Origin: Streptomyces sp. NRRL F-5727
GTDB lineage: Bacteria; Actinomycetota; Actinomycetes; Streptomycetales; Streptomycetaceae
Direction: 5' to 3'
Assembly (NCBI RefSeq): GCF_000719555.1
Contig: NZ_JOGX01000042.1
Location: 1-55,547 of the forward strand
Length of the DNA: 55,547 nucleotides
In this document: in pieces, positions 19,359 to 29,632 of the stretch
Layout: every line of letters begins with the position of its first letter
How positions within the stretch are numbered: the stretch's first letter is position 1
Program-made: the position numbers and the translations under genes
Notes under the pieces: model-generated
Seen by the model: only the letters and a program-made list of their open reading frames with translations
Database searches by the model: none
Told to the model about the DNA's origin: nothing

Positions 19359-19655
19359 ATGAGAGCGATGAAGGTGGGCCGGATGCTGGCGACCGTAGGC
19401 GTGGTGGGGGCTGCGGTCCTCGCGCCGGTTGCCGCCGCGGCGCCGGCGGCGGCATCGGCGTCCCTGTACTCGGGATGCATCGACTACGTCGAGAGCCACG
19501 GCTACGTCGTGGGGCCCAAGGTCTATGCCGCTTGTTCGTACAAGGCCCTGAAGGTCATCGGGTGGGCCCCGCACCCATCGTGCGTGACCTCACTGGTCGC
19601 CATCCGGGTGCGGCCGGAGGTCGCGAGGGAAGCCTGTACGCGCGCCCACGGGTAG
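19359..19655 (+). CDS. Small secreted four-cysteine protein of unknown function
   Basis: 98 residues from ATG 19359, preceded by GAAAGG. The start of the protein is a typical Sec signal peptide: MRAMKVGR, then a hydrophobic core MLATVGVVGAAVL, then an Ala-rich cleavage zone near residues 29-36. The mature chain of about 63 residues has four cysteines (in SGCID, AACSY, PSCVT and EACTR), which could form two disulfides. I recognise no named family. Codon use is less biased than that of its neighbours: AGA as second codon, plus GTA, TAT, TCA, GGA and two TGT, which suggests recent acquisition or a fast-evolving gene. It lies alone between two terminators. Confidence 0.7.
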   Translation: MRAMKVGRMLATVGVVGAAVLAPVAAAAPAAASASLYSGCIDYVESHGYVVGPKVYAACSYKALKVIGWAPHPSCVTSLVAIRVRPEVAREACTRAHG

Positions 19656-19720
19656 CCCGCGCCGCACCCATGGGGGCGGTCGCCACGGCGCGGTGCTTCA
19701 TCGCCTGGCCGGCGACGTGC

Positions 19721-19757
19721 GAGAGGGGGCTGCCGGAGTCACCGGCAGCCCCCTCTC
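19721..19757. terminator. Bidirectional terminator between the two envelope-protein genes
   Basis: Sixteen-bp perfect inverted repeat (19721-19736 with 19742-19757), loop AGTCA, between converging genes. Confidence 0.85.
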
Positions 19758-19791
19758 GTCTTGTCCCGCATGACCGGTCCGGAGTCGGGGA

Positions 19792-20745
19792 TCAGACCTT
19801 GGTGCGCGAGGTGTTGTAGAGCTTCGCGGCGAGGGCGGCGACGTCGGCCTGCGGGACAGCCTGGCCCGCGCCCATGAGCTGGGTCATGTCGATGACGTTC
19901 ACCGCGCCGAGGGTGCTGTAGTCGGCCCAGACGCACATCGGGACCTCGAACTCCTTGGCCATGAGGGCGGACGAGTCGCCGCTGGCCGCAGGCTTGAACT
20001 TCGCGTTCTGGCACTTCATCAGGGCGCCCTCGAAGCCGCTGGGCGTCACCGCGGTGGGCTCGCCCACCAGCTCGATGGTGAACTCCTCGTCCTTGCCCTC
20101 CTTGGAGTCCTCCTTCGTCTTCTGGAAGAAGCCGTCGATCGCCTTCTCGGGATCGGGGATCTCGCCCCAGAGACCGCTCAGGCTCAGCATCTTGCCCTTG
20201 AGCGGCTCCGACTCGGAGCCGCTCCTGTAGGAGGCCCCCGCCTCCTGCGGGTTCTTCATGCCGAGGTAGGTCTCGGCTTCCTTCTTGTCCTCGTCGCTCA
20301 TCGACGACGACTTGTCGCCGTCCTTGGACTTCTTGTAGTCGTCCACGGAAGCGGCGGGCGTCAGCTTGTGGCCCTTGGTGTCGTCGGCCACCGACGCGTT
20401 ACCGCCACCGCCGCCGATCAGGAAGTACGCGCCGACCGCGATCGCCGCGACGACCGCGACCGCGCCGATGATCAGCGGGGTCTTGGACTTCTGCGGGGCC
20501 GGCGGGTGGGGCACGTAGCCGCCGGGGCCCTGGGGGGCGCCGTACGGGGGCTGCTGGCCGTAGGGGGCGGGCTGCTGCGGGTAGCCGTACGGCTGCTGCG
20601 GCGGGACACCCTGCGGGGCCTGCTGGGGGTAACCGTAACCGGGCTGCGGGGCCTGCGGCTGCCCGTACGGGCCGGGCTGCTGGCCGTACGGCCCGGGCTG
20701 CTGCGGCTGCTGGCCCCCGTACGGACCCGGCTGGTTGTAGCTCAT
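19792..20745 (-). CDS. Membrane-anchored protein with a Gly/Pro/Gln/Tyr-rich cytosolic lead
   Basis: 317 residues. Residues 1-85 are low complexity, built from PGPYGQQ/PQQPYGY-like units. A single membrane segment follows (PLIIGAVAVVAAIAVGAYFLI, about 90-110), then a poly-Gly linker and an extracellular domain of about 200 residues. That domain contains two cysteines (MKCQNAKF and PMCVWADY) that may form a disulfide. The layout is common among actinobacterial envelope proteins whose function is unknown. ATG 20745 has GGGGAAG upstream. It is divergent from valS. I cannot assign a function. Confidence 0.85.
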   Translation of the reverse strand: MSYNQPGPYGGQQPQQPGPYGQQPGPYGQPQAPQPGYGYPQQAPQGVPPQQPYGYPQQPAPYGQQPPYGAPQGPGGYVPHPPAPQKSKTPLIIGAVAVVAAIAVGAYFLIGGGGGNASVADDTKGHKLTPAASVDDYKKSKDGDKSSSMSDEDKKEAETYLGMKNPQEAGASYRSGSESEPLKGKMLSLSGLWGEIPDPEKAIDGFFQKTKEDSKEGKDEEFTIELVGEPTAVTPSGFEGALMKCQNAKFKPAASGDSSALMAKEFEVPMCVWADYSTLGAVNVIDMTQLMGAGQAVPQADVAALAAKLYNTSRTKV

Positions 20746-20871
20746 CGACTGCTTCCCCTCACAGGACGTTTATGCGTAGCGAACATCCTGTCGGAAGCGG
20801 CCCGGCGATGGGGCGGCAGGGGTCACACCGTTACCGAACAATCGCGTTTCGGGACACCACCGTCGCACCCC

Positions 20872-20877
20872 TAAACT
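20872..20877 (+). promoter_or_regulatory. -10 element for a leaderless valS transcript
   Basis: TAAACT ends six bases before the GTG start of valS, leaving no room for a ribosome site; transcription would begin at or near the start codon. The -35 region is not clear. Confidence 0.5.
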
Positions 20878-20883
20878 GGGCCC

Positions 20884-23511
20884 GTGACCGAGAACACTCA
20901 GCAGCAGACAGCGCCCACCACCGAACTGCCGACCCAGTACGCGCCGGCCGAGGTAGAGGGGCCGCTGTACGAGCGCTGGGTAGAGCGCGGCTACTTCGAG
21001 GCCGACGCGAAGAGCGAGAAGCCTCCGTACACCATCGTCATCCCGCCGCCGAACGTCACCGGCGCCCTCCACCTGGGCCACGCGTTCCAGGTGACCCTGA
21101 TGGACGCCCTGACCCGCCGCAAGCGCATGCAGGGCTTCGAGACCCTGTGGCTGCCCGGCATGGACCACGCCGGCATCGCGACCCAGAACAAGGTCGAGCA
21201 GCAGCTCGCCGAGGAGGGCAAGTCCCGCCACGACCTGGGCCGCGAGCAGTTCGTCGAGCGCGTCTGGCAGTGGAAGGACGAGTACGGCGGCCGGATCCTC
21301 GGCCAGCTGCGCCGCCTCGGCGCCGGCCTCGACTGGTCGCGCGAGCGCTTCACCATGGACGAGGGCCTCTCCAAGGCCGTCCAGAAGATCTTCAAGGACC
21401 TCTACGAGGACGGTCTGATCTACCGCGCCGAGCGCATCATCAACTGGTGCCCGCGCTGTCTGACCGCCATCTCGGACATCGAGGTCGAGTACCAGGACGA
21501 CGCCGGCGAGCTCGTCTCCATCCGGTACGGCGAGGGCGAGGACTCCCTCGTCGTCGCGACGACCCGCGCCGAGACGATGCTCGGTGACACGGCCGTCGCC
21601 GTCCACCCCGACGACGAGCGGTACAAGCACCTGGTCGGCAAGCAGATCAAGCTGCCGCTGACCGACCGCACGATCCCGGTCGTCGCCGACACGCACGTCG
21701 ACCCCGAGTTCGGCACCGGCGCCGTCAAGGTGACTCCGGCGCACGACCCGAACGACTTCGAGATCGGCCGCCGCCACGACCTGCCGTCCCTGACGGTCAT
21801 GGACGAGCACGGCGTCATCACCGTCCACGGCCCCTTCCTCGGCCTGGACCGCTTCGAGGCCCGCTCGGCGATCGTCGGCGCGCTGAAGGAGCAGGGCCGG
21901 ATCGTCGCCGAGAAGCGCCCCTACATGCACTCCGTCGGCCACTGCTCGCGCTGCAAGACGACCGTCGAGCCGCGTCTGTCGATGCAGTGGTGGGTCAAGG
22001 TCGGCCCGCTGGCGCAGGCCGCCGGCGACGCCGTCCGCGACGGCTCCGTCGAGATCCACCCGAAGGAGCTCTCCCGGCGCTACTTCGACTGGGTCGACAA
22101 CATGCACGACTGGTGCATCTCGCGCCAGCTGTGGTGGGGCCACCGCATCCCGATCTGGTACGGCCCCGAGGGCCAGGTCGTCTGCGTCGGCCCCGACGAG
22201 GAGCCGCCCGGCACCGAGGCCGAGGGCTGGAAGCAGGACCCGGACGTCCTGGACACCTGGTTCTCCTCCGGCCTGTGGCCGTTCTCCACGCTCGGCTGGC
22301 CGGAGCAGACCCCGGACCTGGCGAAGTTCTACTCGACCGACGTCCTGCTCACCGGCCACGACATCATCTTCTTCTGGGTCGCCCGGATGATGATGTTCGG
22401 CCTGTACGCGATGGACGGCGAGGTCCCGTTCAAGACGGTCGCCCTCACCGGTCTCGTCCGCGACGAGTTCGGCAAGAAGATGTCGAAGTCCAACCCGAAC
22501 GCGGTCGACCCGCTGGACTGGATGAACGCGTACGGCTCCGACGCCGTCCGCTTCACCCTGGCCAAGGGCGCCAACCCGGGCGCGGACGTCCCGATCGGCG
22601 AGGACTGGGTCCAGGCGTCCCGGAACTTCGCCAACAAGATCTGGAACGCGACCCGCTTCGCGATGATGAACGGCGCCACCATCGAGGGTCCGCTGCCGGA
22701 CGCCTCCGAGATGTCGGCGACCGACCGCTGGATCCTGTCCCGGCTCAACGAGACGGTCGCGCAGGTCGACGCGTACTACGACGACTTCCAGTTCGCGAAG
22801 CTGAGCGAGTCGCTCTACCACTTCGCGTGGGACGAGGTCTTCGCCTGGTACGTCGAGCTGTCGAAGACGACGTTCTTCGCGGGCGGCGAGGGCGCCAAGG
22901 TCTCCGGCCGCGTCCTCGGCGAGGTCCTGGACGTCATGCTGCGCCTGCTGCACCCGATCGTCCCCTTCGTCACCGACACCCTGTGGACCACCCTCACCGG
23001 CGGCGAGTCCCTCGTCATCGCGGACTGGCCGAAGGACTCGGGCTTCCGTGACGAGGCCGCCGAGAAGGAGATCGAGCTGGTCCAGCGGGTCGTCACCGAG
23101 GTCCGCCGGTTCCGCAAGGAGCAGGGCCTCCAGGACGCCCAGAAGGTCCCGGCCCGCCTCACCCTGGCCGGCACCCCGCTCGTCGCGCACGAGGCCGCCA
23201 TCCGCCAGATCCTGCGCCTCCAGCCGGAGGGCGAGGGCTTCGCCGCCACCGCCACCCTCCCGGTCGCCGGCGCCGAGGTCGCGCTCGACCTGTCGGGCAC
23301 CATCGACGTCGAGGCCGAGCGCAAGCGCCTCGCGAAGGACCTCGCGGCGGCCGAGAAGGAGAAGGCCCAGGCCGAGGCCAAGCTCGGGAACGAGGCGTTC
23401 CTCGCCAAGGCCCCCGACAACGTCGTGGACAAGATCAAGGGCCGGCTGGCCAAGGCGGACGAGGACATCGCCCGCATCCAGAACCAGCTGGAGAAGCTGC
23501 CGCAGGCGTGA
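20884..23511 (+). CDS. valS: Valyl-tRNA synthetase
   Basis: 875-residue class I synthetase charging tRNA-Val, with editing of threonine. The HIGH-type motif appears as [12 protein letters not shown] near residue 57. The CP1 editing domain spans about 200-390 ([17 protein letters not shown]). The KMSKS motif is in [15 protein letters not shown] near residue 535. The anticodon-binding domain follows, then a C-terminal coiled-coil arm ([13 protein letters not shown]...). GTG 20884 is used because a -10 hexamer lies just upstream, implying a leaderless message. No T-box leader is present. A strong terminator follows. Confidence 0.97.
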   Translation: MTENTQQQTAPTTELPTQYAPAEVEGPLYERWVERGYFEADAKSEKPPYTIVIPPPNVTGALHLGHAFQVTLMDALTRRKRMQGFETLWLPGMDHAGIATQNKVEQQLAEEGKSRHDLGREQFVERVWQWKDEYGGRILGQLRRLGAGLDWSRERFTMDEGLSKAVQKIFKDLYEDGLIYRAERIINWCPRCLTAISDIEVEYQDDAGELVSIRYGEGEDSLVVATTRAETMLGDTAVAVHPDDERYKHLVGKQIKLPLTDRTIPVVADTHVDPEFGTGAVKVTPAHDPNDFEIGRRHDLPSLTVMDEHGVITVHGPFLGLDRFEARSAIVGALKEQGRIVAEKRPYMHSVGHCSRCKTTVEPRLSMQWWVKVGPLAQAAGDAVRDGSVEIHPKELSRRYFDWVDNMHDWCISRQLWWGHRIPIWYGPEGQVVCVGPDEEPPGTEAEGWKQDPDVLDTWFSSGLWPFSTLGWPEQTPDLAKFYSTDVLLTGHDIIFFWVARMMMFGLYAMDGEVPFKTVALTGLVRDEFGKKMSKSNPNAVDPLDWMNAYGSDAVRFTLAKGANPGADVPIGEDWVQASRNFANKIWNATRFAMMNGATIEGPLPDASEMSATDRWILSRLNETVAQVDAYYDDFQFAKLSESLYHFAWDEVFAWYVELSKTTFFAGGEGAKVSGRVLGEVLDVMLRLLHPIVPFVTDTLWTTLTGGESLVIADWPKDSGFRDEAAEKEIELVQRVVTEVRRFRKEQGLQDAQKVPARLTLAGTPLVAHEAAIRQILRLQPEGEGFAATATLPVAGAEVALDLSGTIDVEAERKRLAKDLAAAEKEKAQAEAKLGNEAFLAKAPDNVVDKIKGRLAKADEDIARIQNQLEKLPQA

Positions 23512-23521
23512 CGCGGACGGC

Positions 23522-23558
23522 GGAAGGGCCCGGGACCGACACGGTCCCGGGCCCTTCC
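23522..23558 (+). terminator. valS terminator
   Basis: Sixteen-bp perfect stem (23522-23537 with 23543-23558), loop GACAC, 10 bases after the stop. Confidence 0.85.
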
Positions 23559-23661
23559 GCGTACCGGCGACGGCCGGGAAAGCGGACGAAGTGCCTCATC
23601 TCACAGCAGACGGGACTTCAGGTCCACGGCGTCGGGACCAAGGACCCTGGATGATGAAGAC

Positions 23662-24804
23662 ATGGTCCGCCCCTCCACCCTCTCCGCGCTGCGCCGCCGC
23701 GTGGACCGGTGGGCCGGCTCGCCCCGGGCCCTCGACGTCGTCGCCGCGCTCAGCGCCTTCGCGCTCATGGTCCTCGACGTGCCCGGCCTCGCCCGCGCCG
23801 ACAACTCCCTCACCGGCGTCACCGCCACCCTGGTCCTCGCCGCCGGCGCCGCGACCCTGGTGCTGCGCCGCCGGGCGCCCTGGGTGCCGTACCTGGTCGC
23901 GCTCGCCCTGATGGGCTGGCTGCACGAGGTCACCCTCGTCCAGTTCGCGCTCTACTCCGTCGGCCGCTTCCGGGGCCGCCGGGCCGCCGTCGCCGCCACC
24001 CTGCTCTACATCGGCGTGGCCTACGCCTACTTCCAGCTGCCCGGCTGGCCCGCCGAGCAGCACGGCGACACCCTGAGCGACTTCCTCAGCCTGATCGTCC
24101 CCATCGGCGTCCTCGCCGCCGGCGTCGGCATCGCCGCCCACCGCCAGGACCTCGTCCGCGCCCTGGAGAGCCAGCGCCGCGAGGCCGCCGCCCGGCAGGC
24201 CGTCCAGGAGGAGCGCATCCAGGTCGGGCGGGACGTCCACGACCTGGTCGGACGCGAGCTGACCGTGCTCGCGGTCCGGGCCGAGGTGCTCGCCGTACGG
24301 GCCCGCGGCGAGGCCCACCGGAAGGACTTCGAGGAGCTCGCCGACACCGCCCGGCGCGCCCACCTCATGCTGAACGAGACCCTCGTGCGGCGCGCCGACC
24401 GGGACGGCGCCACGCCCGGCCTGGAGGGCCTCGCGGACCTGGCCGCGGAGAGCGAGCGGATGGGCAGCCCGGTCGAGCTGGACGTGGCCGAGGAGGTCAA
24501 GGCGCTCTCGCCGCTGCGGCAGACCGCCGTCCACCGGGTGGTCAAGGAGTGCCTGACGAACGCGGCCAAGCACGCCCCGGGCCTGCCGGTCCGGGTGCGG
24601 ATCGGCGTCGCCGGGCCCGACCTGTGGATCGAGGTCCGCAACCCGCTGCCGAAGGCCCCGCCGGACCGCGCGCCCGTCTCCACCGGCACCGGCCTCCTCT
24701 CGATGGACGAGCGGGTCGCCAGCATGGGCGGCACCTTCACGGCGGGGGAGGAGGACGGCGGCTACGTGGTCCGGGCGACCCTCCCGTCCGGTCTGTCGCG
24801 CTGA
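23662..24804 (+). CDS. Orphan two-component sensor histidine kinase (HisKA_3/NarL-type partner class)
   Basis: 380 residues. About five hydrophobic segments lie in residues 20-165, with almost no extracellular loop, so it probably senses membrane or internal signals. The phospho-acceptor box is ERIQVGRDVHDLVGREL near residue 195. The ATPase domain has ECLTNAAKHAP (N-box) near 300 and STGTGLLSMDERV (G-box) near 345. HisKA_3 kinases pair with LuxR/NarL regulators, but no regulator gene is adjacent. The 22-base gap to the converging mbl-like gene leaves no space for one. The signal is unknown. Confidence 0.88.
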   Translation: MVRPSTLSALRRRVDRWAGSPRALDVVAALSAFALMVLDVPGLARADNSLTGVTATLVLAAGAATLVLRRRAPWVPYLVALALMGWLHEVTLVQFALYSVGRFRGRRAAVAATLLYIGVAYAYFQLPGWPAEQHGDTLSDFLSLIVPIGVLAAGVGIAAHRQDLVRALESQRREAAARQAVQEERIQVGRDVHDLVGRELTVLAVRAEVLAVRARGEAHRKDFEELADTARRAHLMLNETLVRRADRDGATPGLEGLADLAAESERMGSPVELDVAEEVKALSPLRQTAVHRVVKECLTNAAKHAPGLPVRVRIGVAGPDLWIEVRNPLPKAPPDRAPVSTGTGLLSMDERVASMGGTFTAGEEDGGYVVRATLPSGLSR

Positions 24805-24826
24805 GGCCGTCCCGTACGACCCCGGC

Positions 24827-25849
24827 TCACCGCGCCGACTCCGCCTTCCCCAGCACCCGCTGGAGCCCGTCGAAGTCCTCCACGCAGCGGCCGGAGCCGA
24901 GCGCCACGCAGTCCAGCGGGTCGTCCGCCACGAAGACCGGGATGCCCGTCGCCGACGCCATCCTGAGGTCGAGGCCCGGCAGCAGCGCCCCGCCCCCGGT
25001 CAGCACGATGCCGTGCTCCATCACGTCGCCGGACAGCTCCGGCGGGCACTCCTCCAGCGTCACCCGCACCGCGGCGATGACCGCCTCCACCGGCTCGTCC
25101 AGCGCCTCCCGGACCTCCGGGACGGTCAGCTCCACCGTCCGGGGCAGCCCGCTGACCTTCTCCCGGCCGCGCACGGTGAAGGTGCGCCGCTCGAACTCCT
25201 CGCCGCCCGGCACCGGCCACGCCGAGCCGATCGCCACCTTCACGTCCTCCGCCGTCCGCTCGCCGACCAGCAGCGAGTGGGCCTTGCGGACGTGGTCGGT
25301 GATCGCCGCGTCGAACCGGTCCCCGCCGACCCGCAGCGACTGCGCCGTGACGATGCCGCCCAGCGAGATCACCGCCACCTCTGTCGTGCCGCCGCCGATG
25401 TCCACCACCATCGAGCCGCGCGGGTCCGAGACCGGCAGACCCGCCCCGATCGCCGCCGCCATCGGCTCCTCGATGAGGTGGACGGCCCGCGCGCCCGCCG
25501 AGATCGAGGCGTGCACGATCGCCCGCCGCTCCACCGGAGTGACGCCGCTCGGCACGCACACCACCATCCGGGTACGGGGCCGCCGGCGGCCCGGCACGGC
25601 CTTGCGGACGAAGTGCCGGATCATCTCCTCGGCCGCCTCGTAGTCGCTGATCACCCCGTCCCGCAGCGGCCGGATCGCGGTGATCGACCCCGGCGTGCGG
25701 CCGATCGTCTCCTTCGCCTCGGCGCCGACGGCGAGCGCGTGCCGGGAGCCCTCCTGGACCGCCACCACGGACGGCTCGTTGAGCACGATGCCCTGCCCGC
25801 GCGCGTAGAGGAGGGTGTTGGCCGTGCCGAGATCGATGCCTATGTCCAT
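24827..25849 (-). CDS. MreB-like actin homologue (Mbl type)
   Basis: 340-residue bacterial actin. The phosphate-1 motif [14 protein letters not shown] is at the N-terminus, with phosphate-2 [18 protein letters not shown] near 155 and the adenosine motif TGGGALLPGLD near 280. It is clearly paralogous to the MreB encoded 2.7 kb downstream but diverged ([32 protein letters not shown]). I use ATG 25849; a TTG at 25858 would add MAI. No ribosome site is visible, so the message may be leaderless. Actin homologues of this type position wall synthesis during Streptomyces sporulation. It is divergent from folC over about 100 bp. Confidence 0.88.
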   Translation of the reverse strand: MDIGIDLGTANTLLYARGQGIVLNEPSVVAVQEGSRHALAVGAEAKETIGRTPGSITAIRPLRDGVISDYEAAEEMIRHFVRKAVPGRRRPRTRMVVCVPSGVTPVERRAIVHASISAGARAVHLIEEPMAAAIGAGLPVSDPRGSMVVDIGGGTTEVAVISLGGIVTAQSLRVGGDRFDAAITDHVRKAHSLLVGERTAEDVKVAIGSAWPVPGGEEFERRTFTVRGREKVSGLPRTVELTVPEVREALDEPVEAVIAAVRVTLEECPPELSGDVMEHGIVLTGGGALLPGLDLRMASATGIPVFVADDPLDCVALGSGRCVEDFDGLQRVLGKAESAR

Positions 25850-25937
25850 GATCGCCAAGTTTGCCGGGCGGTCCCGGCGGACGGCGGGCCGAAGGTCCCG
25901 AAAGGGGTGGGTCCATGGTCCTGTCGGTGGGTCTCCG

Positions 25938-25943
25938 TAGACT
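25938..25943 (+). promoter_or_regulatory. -10 element for a leaderless folC transcript
   Basis: TAGACT lies seven bases before GTG 25951, the pattern of leaderless Streptomyces promoters; no Shine-Dalgarno sequence is present. Confidence 0.5.
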
Positions 25944-25950
25944 TGGCTCC

Positions 25951-27459
25951 GTGAGTGACCCGAGCGACCAGAGCGACCACGCCGACGGCTTCGACGACAT
26001 CGTCGACGAAGAGACGAACCGCGACCCCGACCTGGCGGTGATCGAGGCCGGCAGCCGCACCCTGCGCGCCCTCGCCGGACCGCCGCAGGGCGACCCCGTG
26101 CCGAGCCGCCCCGAGGACCCGGAGCTGGACAAGGCGCTCCGCGAGGTCGAGACCGAGCTCTCGACCCGCTGGGGCGAGACCAAGCTGGAGCCGTCCGTCA
26201 AGCGGATCGCGGCGCTCATGGACGTGCTGGGCGAGCCGCAGCGCGCGTACCCCTCGATCCACATCACGGGCACCAACGGCAAGACGTCGACCGCCCGCAT
26301 GATCGAGTCCCTGCTCAGCGCCTTCGAGCTGCGCACCGGCCGCTACACCTCGCCGCACGTGCAGACCATCACCGAGCGGATCAGCCTGGACGGCGCCCCG
26401 ATCTCCGCCGAGCGGTTCATCGAGACGTACCAGGACGTGAAGCCGTACGTGGAGCTGGTCGACGCCCGGGAGGAGTACCGCCTCTCGTTCTTCGAGGTCC
26501 TCACCGGAATGGCCTACGCGGCCTTCGCGGACGCCCCGGTGGACGTGGCGATCGTCGAGGTCGGCATGGGCGGCACCTGGGACGCGACCAACGTGATCGA
26601 CGGCTCCGTCGCCGTCGTCACCCCGATCGACCTGGACCACACCGACCGGCTCGGCGAGACCACCGGCGAGATCGCCGGCGAGAAGTCCGGGATCATCAAG
26701 CAGGGCGCCACCGTCATCCTGGCCCAGCAGCCGGTGGACGCCGCCCAGGTGCTCCTGAAGAAGGCCGTGGACGTCGACGCGACCGTGGCCCGCGAGGGCA
26801 TGGAGTTCGGCGTCGTCTCCCGCGAGGTGGCCGTCGGCGGCCAGCTGCTGACCCTGCGCGGCCTCGGCGGCGAGTACGAAGAGGTCTTCCTGCCGCTGTA
26901 CGGCGCCCACCAGGCGCACAACGCGGCCGTGGCGCTCGCCGCCGTCGAGGCGTTCTTCGGCATCGGCGCGGAGCACGCCCGCACCCTCGACATCGAGACC
27001 GTCCGGCGGGCCTTCGCCCAGACCTCGTCGCCCGGCCGCCTCGAAGTCGTCCGCTCCTCCCCGACGGTCGTCCTCGACGCCGCGCACAACCCGCACGGGG
27101 CCCGCGCCACCGCCGAGGCCGTCTCGGAGTCCTTCGGCTTCTCCCGGCTCATCGGCGTCGTCTCCACCAGCGGCGACAAGGACGCCCGGGGGCTCCTGGA
27201 GGCGTTCGAGCCGATCTTCGCCGAGATCGTCGTCACCCAGAACTCCACCCCCCGCGCCACCGACGTCGACGCGCTCGCCGCGGTCGCCGTCGAGGTCTTC
27301 GGCGAGGACCGGGTCGTCGTGGAGCCCCGGCTGCCCGACGCCCTGGAGGCGGCGATCACGCTCGCCGAGGAGGAGGCCGAGTACGGCGGCGCCGGCGTGC
27401 TGGTGACCGGTTCGATCTTCACGGTCGGCGACGCCCGGCTGCTGCTCAAGAGGGGCTGA
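25951..27459 (+). CDS. folC: Folylpolyglutamate synthase / dihydrofolate synthase
   Basis: About 502 residues, Mur-ligase fold. It adds glutamates to folates (and may join dihydropteroate to glutamate), using ATP. The P-loop is HITGTNGKTSTARMIES near residue 110. YTSPHVQTITERI, VEVGMGGTWDATN, DLDHTDRLG and VVLDAAHNPHGA are conserved FolC blocks. An N-terminal acidic extension of about 60 residues precedes the fold. GTG 25951 is favoured over the longer frame because of the adjacent -10 hexamer. It is followed seven bases later by the DUF4233 gene. Confidence 0.94.
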   Translation: MSDPSDQSDHADGFDDIVDEETNRDPDLAVIEAGSRTLRALAGPPQGDPVPSRPEDPELDKALREVETELSTRWGETKLEPSVKRIAALMDVLGEPQRAYPSIHITGTNGKTSTARMIESLLSAFELRTGRYTSPHVQTITERISLDGAPISAERFIETYQDVKPYVELVDAREEYRLSFFEVLTGMAYAAFADAPVDVAIVEVGMGGTWDATNVIDGSVAVVTPIDLDHTDRLGETTGEIAGEKSGIIKQGATVILAQQPVDAAQVLLKKAVDVDATVAREGMEFGVVSREVAVGGQLLTLRGLGGEYEEVFLPLYGAHQAHNAAVALAAVEAFFGIGAEHARTLDIETVRRAFAQTSSPGRLEVVRSSPTVVLDAAHNPHGARATAEAVSESFGFSRLIGVVSTSGDKDARGLLEAFEPIFAEIVVTQNSTPRATDVDALAAVAVEVFGEDRVVVEPRLPDALEAAITLAEEEAEYGGAGVLVTGSIFTVGDARLLLKRG

Positions 27460-27466
27460 CCCGGAC

Positions 27467-27835
27467 ATGCGCACGCTCTGCTCCTCCACCCTCATCGGCG
27501 AGTTCTTCGTCATCGGCTTCGCCGGTCTCGTCGCCATGAAGGACGACTCCCTCACCACCTCCACCGTGTGGTGGGTGTGCGGCGTCGCGATGGTCCTCTC
27601 CGTGCTGCTCTGCGGGATGATCACCCGTCCCGGTGGTGTCCAGCTCGGCTGGGCGCTCCAGATCGGGCTGATCCTCAGCGGCTTCTTCGTCCCCGTCATG
27701 TACTTCCTCGGGGCCGTGTTCGCCGTGCTGTGGTGGTGCTCGGTGCACTACGGGCGCAAGGTGGACGAGATCAAGGCCCGCTGGGCCGCCTCGAACGGCG
27801 CGGCCCAGGGATCCGCAGGGCCTGACGCTGCGTGA
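27467..27835 (+). CDS. DUF4233 membrane protein
   Basis: 122 residues with four hydrophobic segments (about 8-22, 34-50, 60-75 and 78-92) and a basic then low-complexity tail. It has the size and position of the actinobacterial DUF4233 proteins found between folC and ndk. ATG 27467 lies seven bases after the folC stop, so the two are co-transcribed and probably translationally coupled. Function unknown. Confidence 0.85.
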   Translation: MRTLCSSTLIGEFFVIGFAGLVAMKDDSLTTSTVWWVCGVAMVLSVLLCGMITRPGGVQLGWALQIGLILSGFFVPVMYFLGAVFAVLWWCSVHYGRKVDEIKARWAASNGAAQGSAGPDAA

Positions 27836-27862
27836 CGGTGGGCGGTGCGGGCCCTGTAGATT
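27832..27862 (+). promoter_or_regulatory. Candidate ndk promoter
   Basis: GTGACG (27832-27837), 19-base spacer, TAGATT (27857-27862), overlapping the end of the DUF4233 gene and 38 bases before ndk. Confidence 0.45.
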
Positions 27863-27900
27863 CAGAGGCCCGCACGTCTTTTCCCGAAGGAGTTCCCCCC

Positions 27901-28314
27901 GTGAGCCAGCGCACGCTCGTCCTGCTCAAGCCCGACGCGGTCCGCCGCGGCCTCGTCGGCGAGATCATCGGCCGCATCGAGCGCAAGGCCGGCTGGACCC
28001 TCGCGGCCCTGGAGCTGCGCGAGCTGGACCAGGAGACGCTGGAGCAGCACTACGGCGAGCACAAGGGCAAGCCCTTCTACGAGCCGCTGATGGGCTTCAT
28101 GTCCTCCGGTCCGGTCGTCGCGCTCGTCGTCGAGGGCGAGCGGGTCATCGAGGGCGTCCGCCAGCTGGCCGGCCCGACCGACCCGATCGCCGCCGCCCCG
28201 GGTTCCATCCGCGGCGACTACGGCACCATCGTCCGCGAGAACCTCATCCACGCCTCGGACTCGGAGGAGTCCGCCACGCGCGAGCTGAAGATCTTCTTCC
28301 CCGGCCTCGCGTGA
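27901..28314 (+). CDS. ndk: Nucleoside diphosphate kinase
   Basis: 137 residues, full length. It transfers the gamma phosphate between NTPs and NDPs through a phospho-His. TLVLLKPDAVRRGL is the N-terminal signature, and the active-site block is RENLIHASDSEESA with the catalytic His. GTG 27901 is preceded by AAGGAG; the upstream in-frame start at 27832 would overlap the promoter. It belongs to the conserved valS-folC-DUF4233-ndk neighbourhood of actinobacteria. Confidence 0.96.
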   Translation: MSQRTLVLLKPDAVRRGLVGEIIGRIERKAGWTLAALELRELDQETLEQHYGEHKGKPFYEPLMGFMSSGPVVALVVEGERVIEGVRQLAGPTDPIAAAPGSIRGDYGTIVRENLIHASDSEESATRELKIFFPGLA

Positions 28315-28536
28315 CCCCCGGCTGACCCGTCGTCAGCCGAACGGCAGCCGGTTGTGGGGCGACCGAAGGAATTCGGCCGCCCCCAGGCATATGAACGCCA
28401 ATCCCGGGAACGGATCGCCGCGTCCTACCGTCACCTAGTTACAGAGGTGGACCAGCGCGCGGCATCCGCGTGAGCGGCACTACGATGAAAACTCTTCGCC
28501 GCACCACCCTCAGCCATGGGAAACAAGGGGAACTTC

Positions 28537-29556
<1,020 letters not shown>

Positions 29557-29632
29557 CCCGTCGGCCGGGCGGAAGCCCGTACGGTACGAACATCTGCACA
29601 ACGAACCACGAGGAAGGGCACGGCCGCCGCAC

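Noticed and set aside
20780..20883. T-box or other tRNA-sensing leader for valS
   Set aside because: The -10 hexamer lies six bases before the start codon, so no leader exists.
20770..23190. Minus-strand open frame of 806 codons opposite valS
   Set aside because: Shadow of valS, which has intact synthetase motifs on the plus strand.
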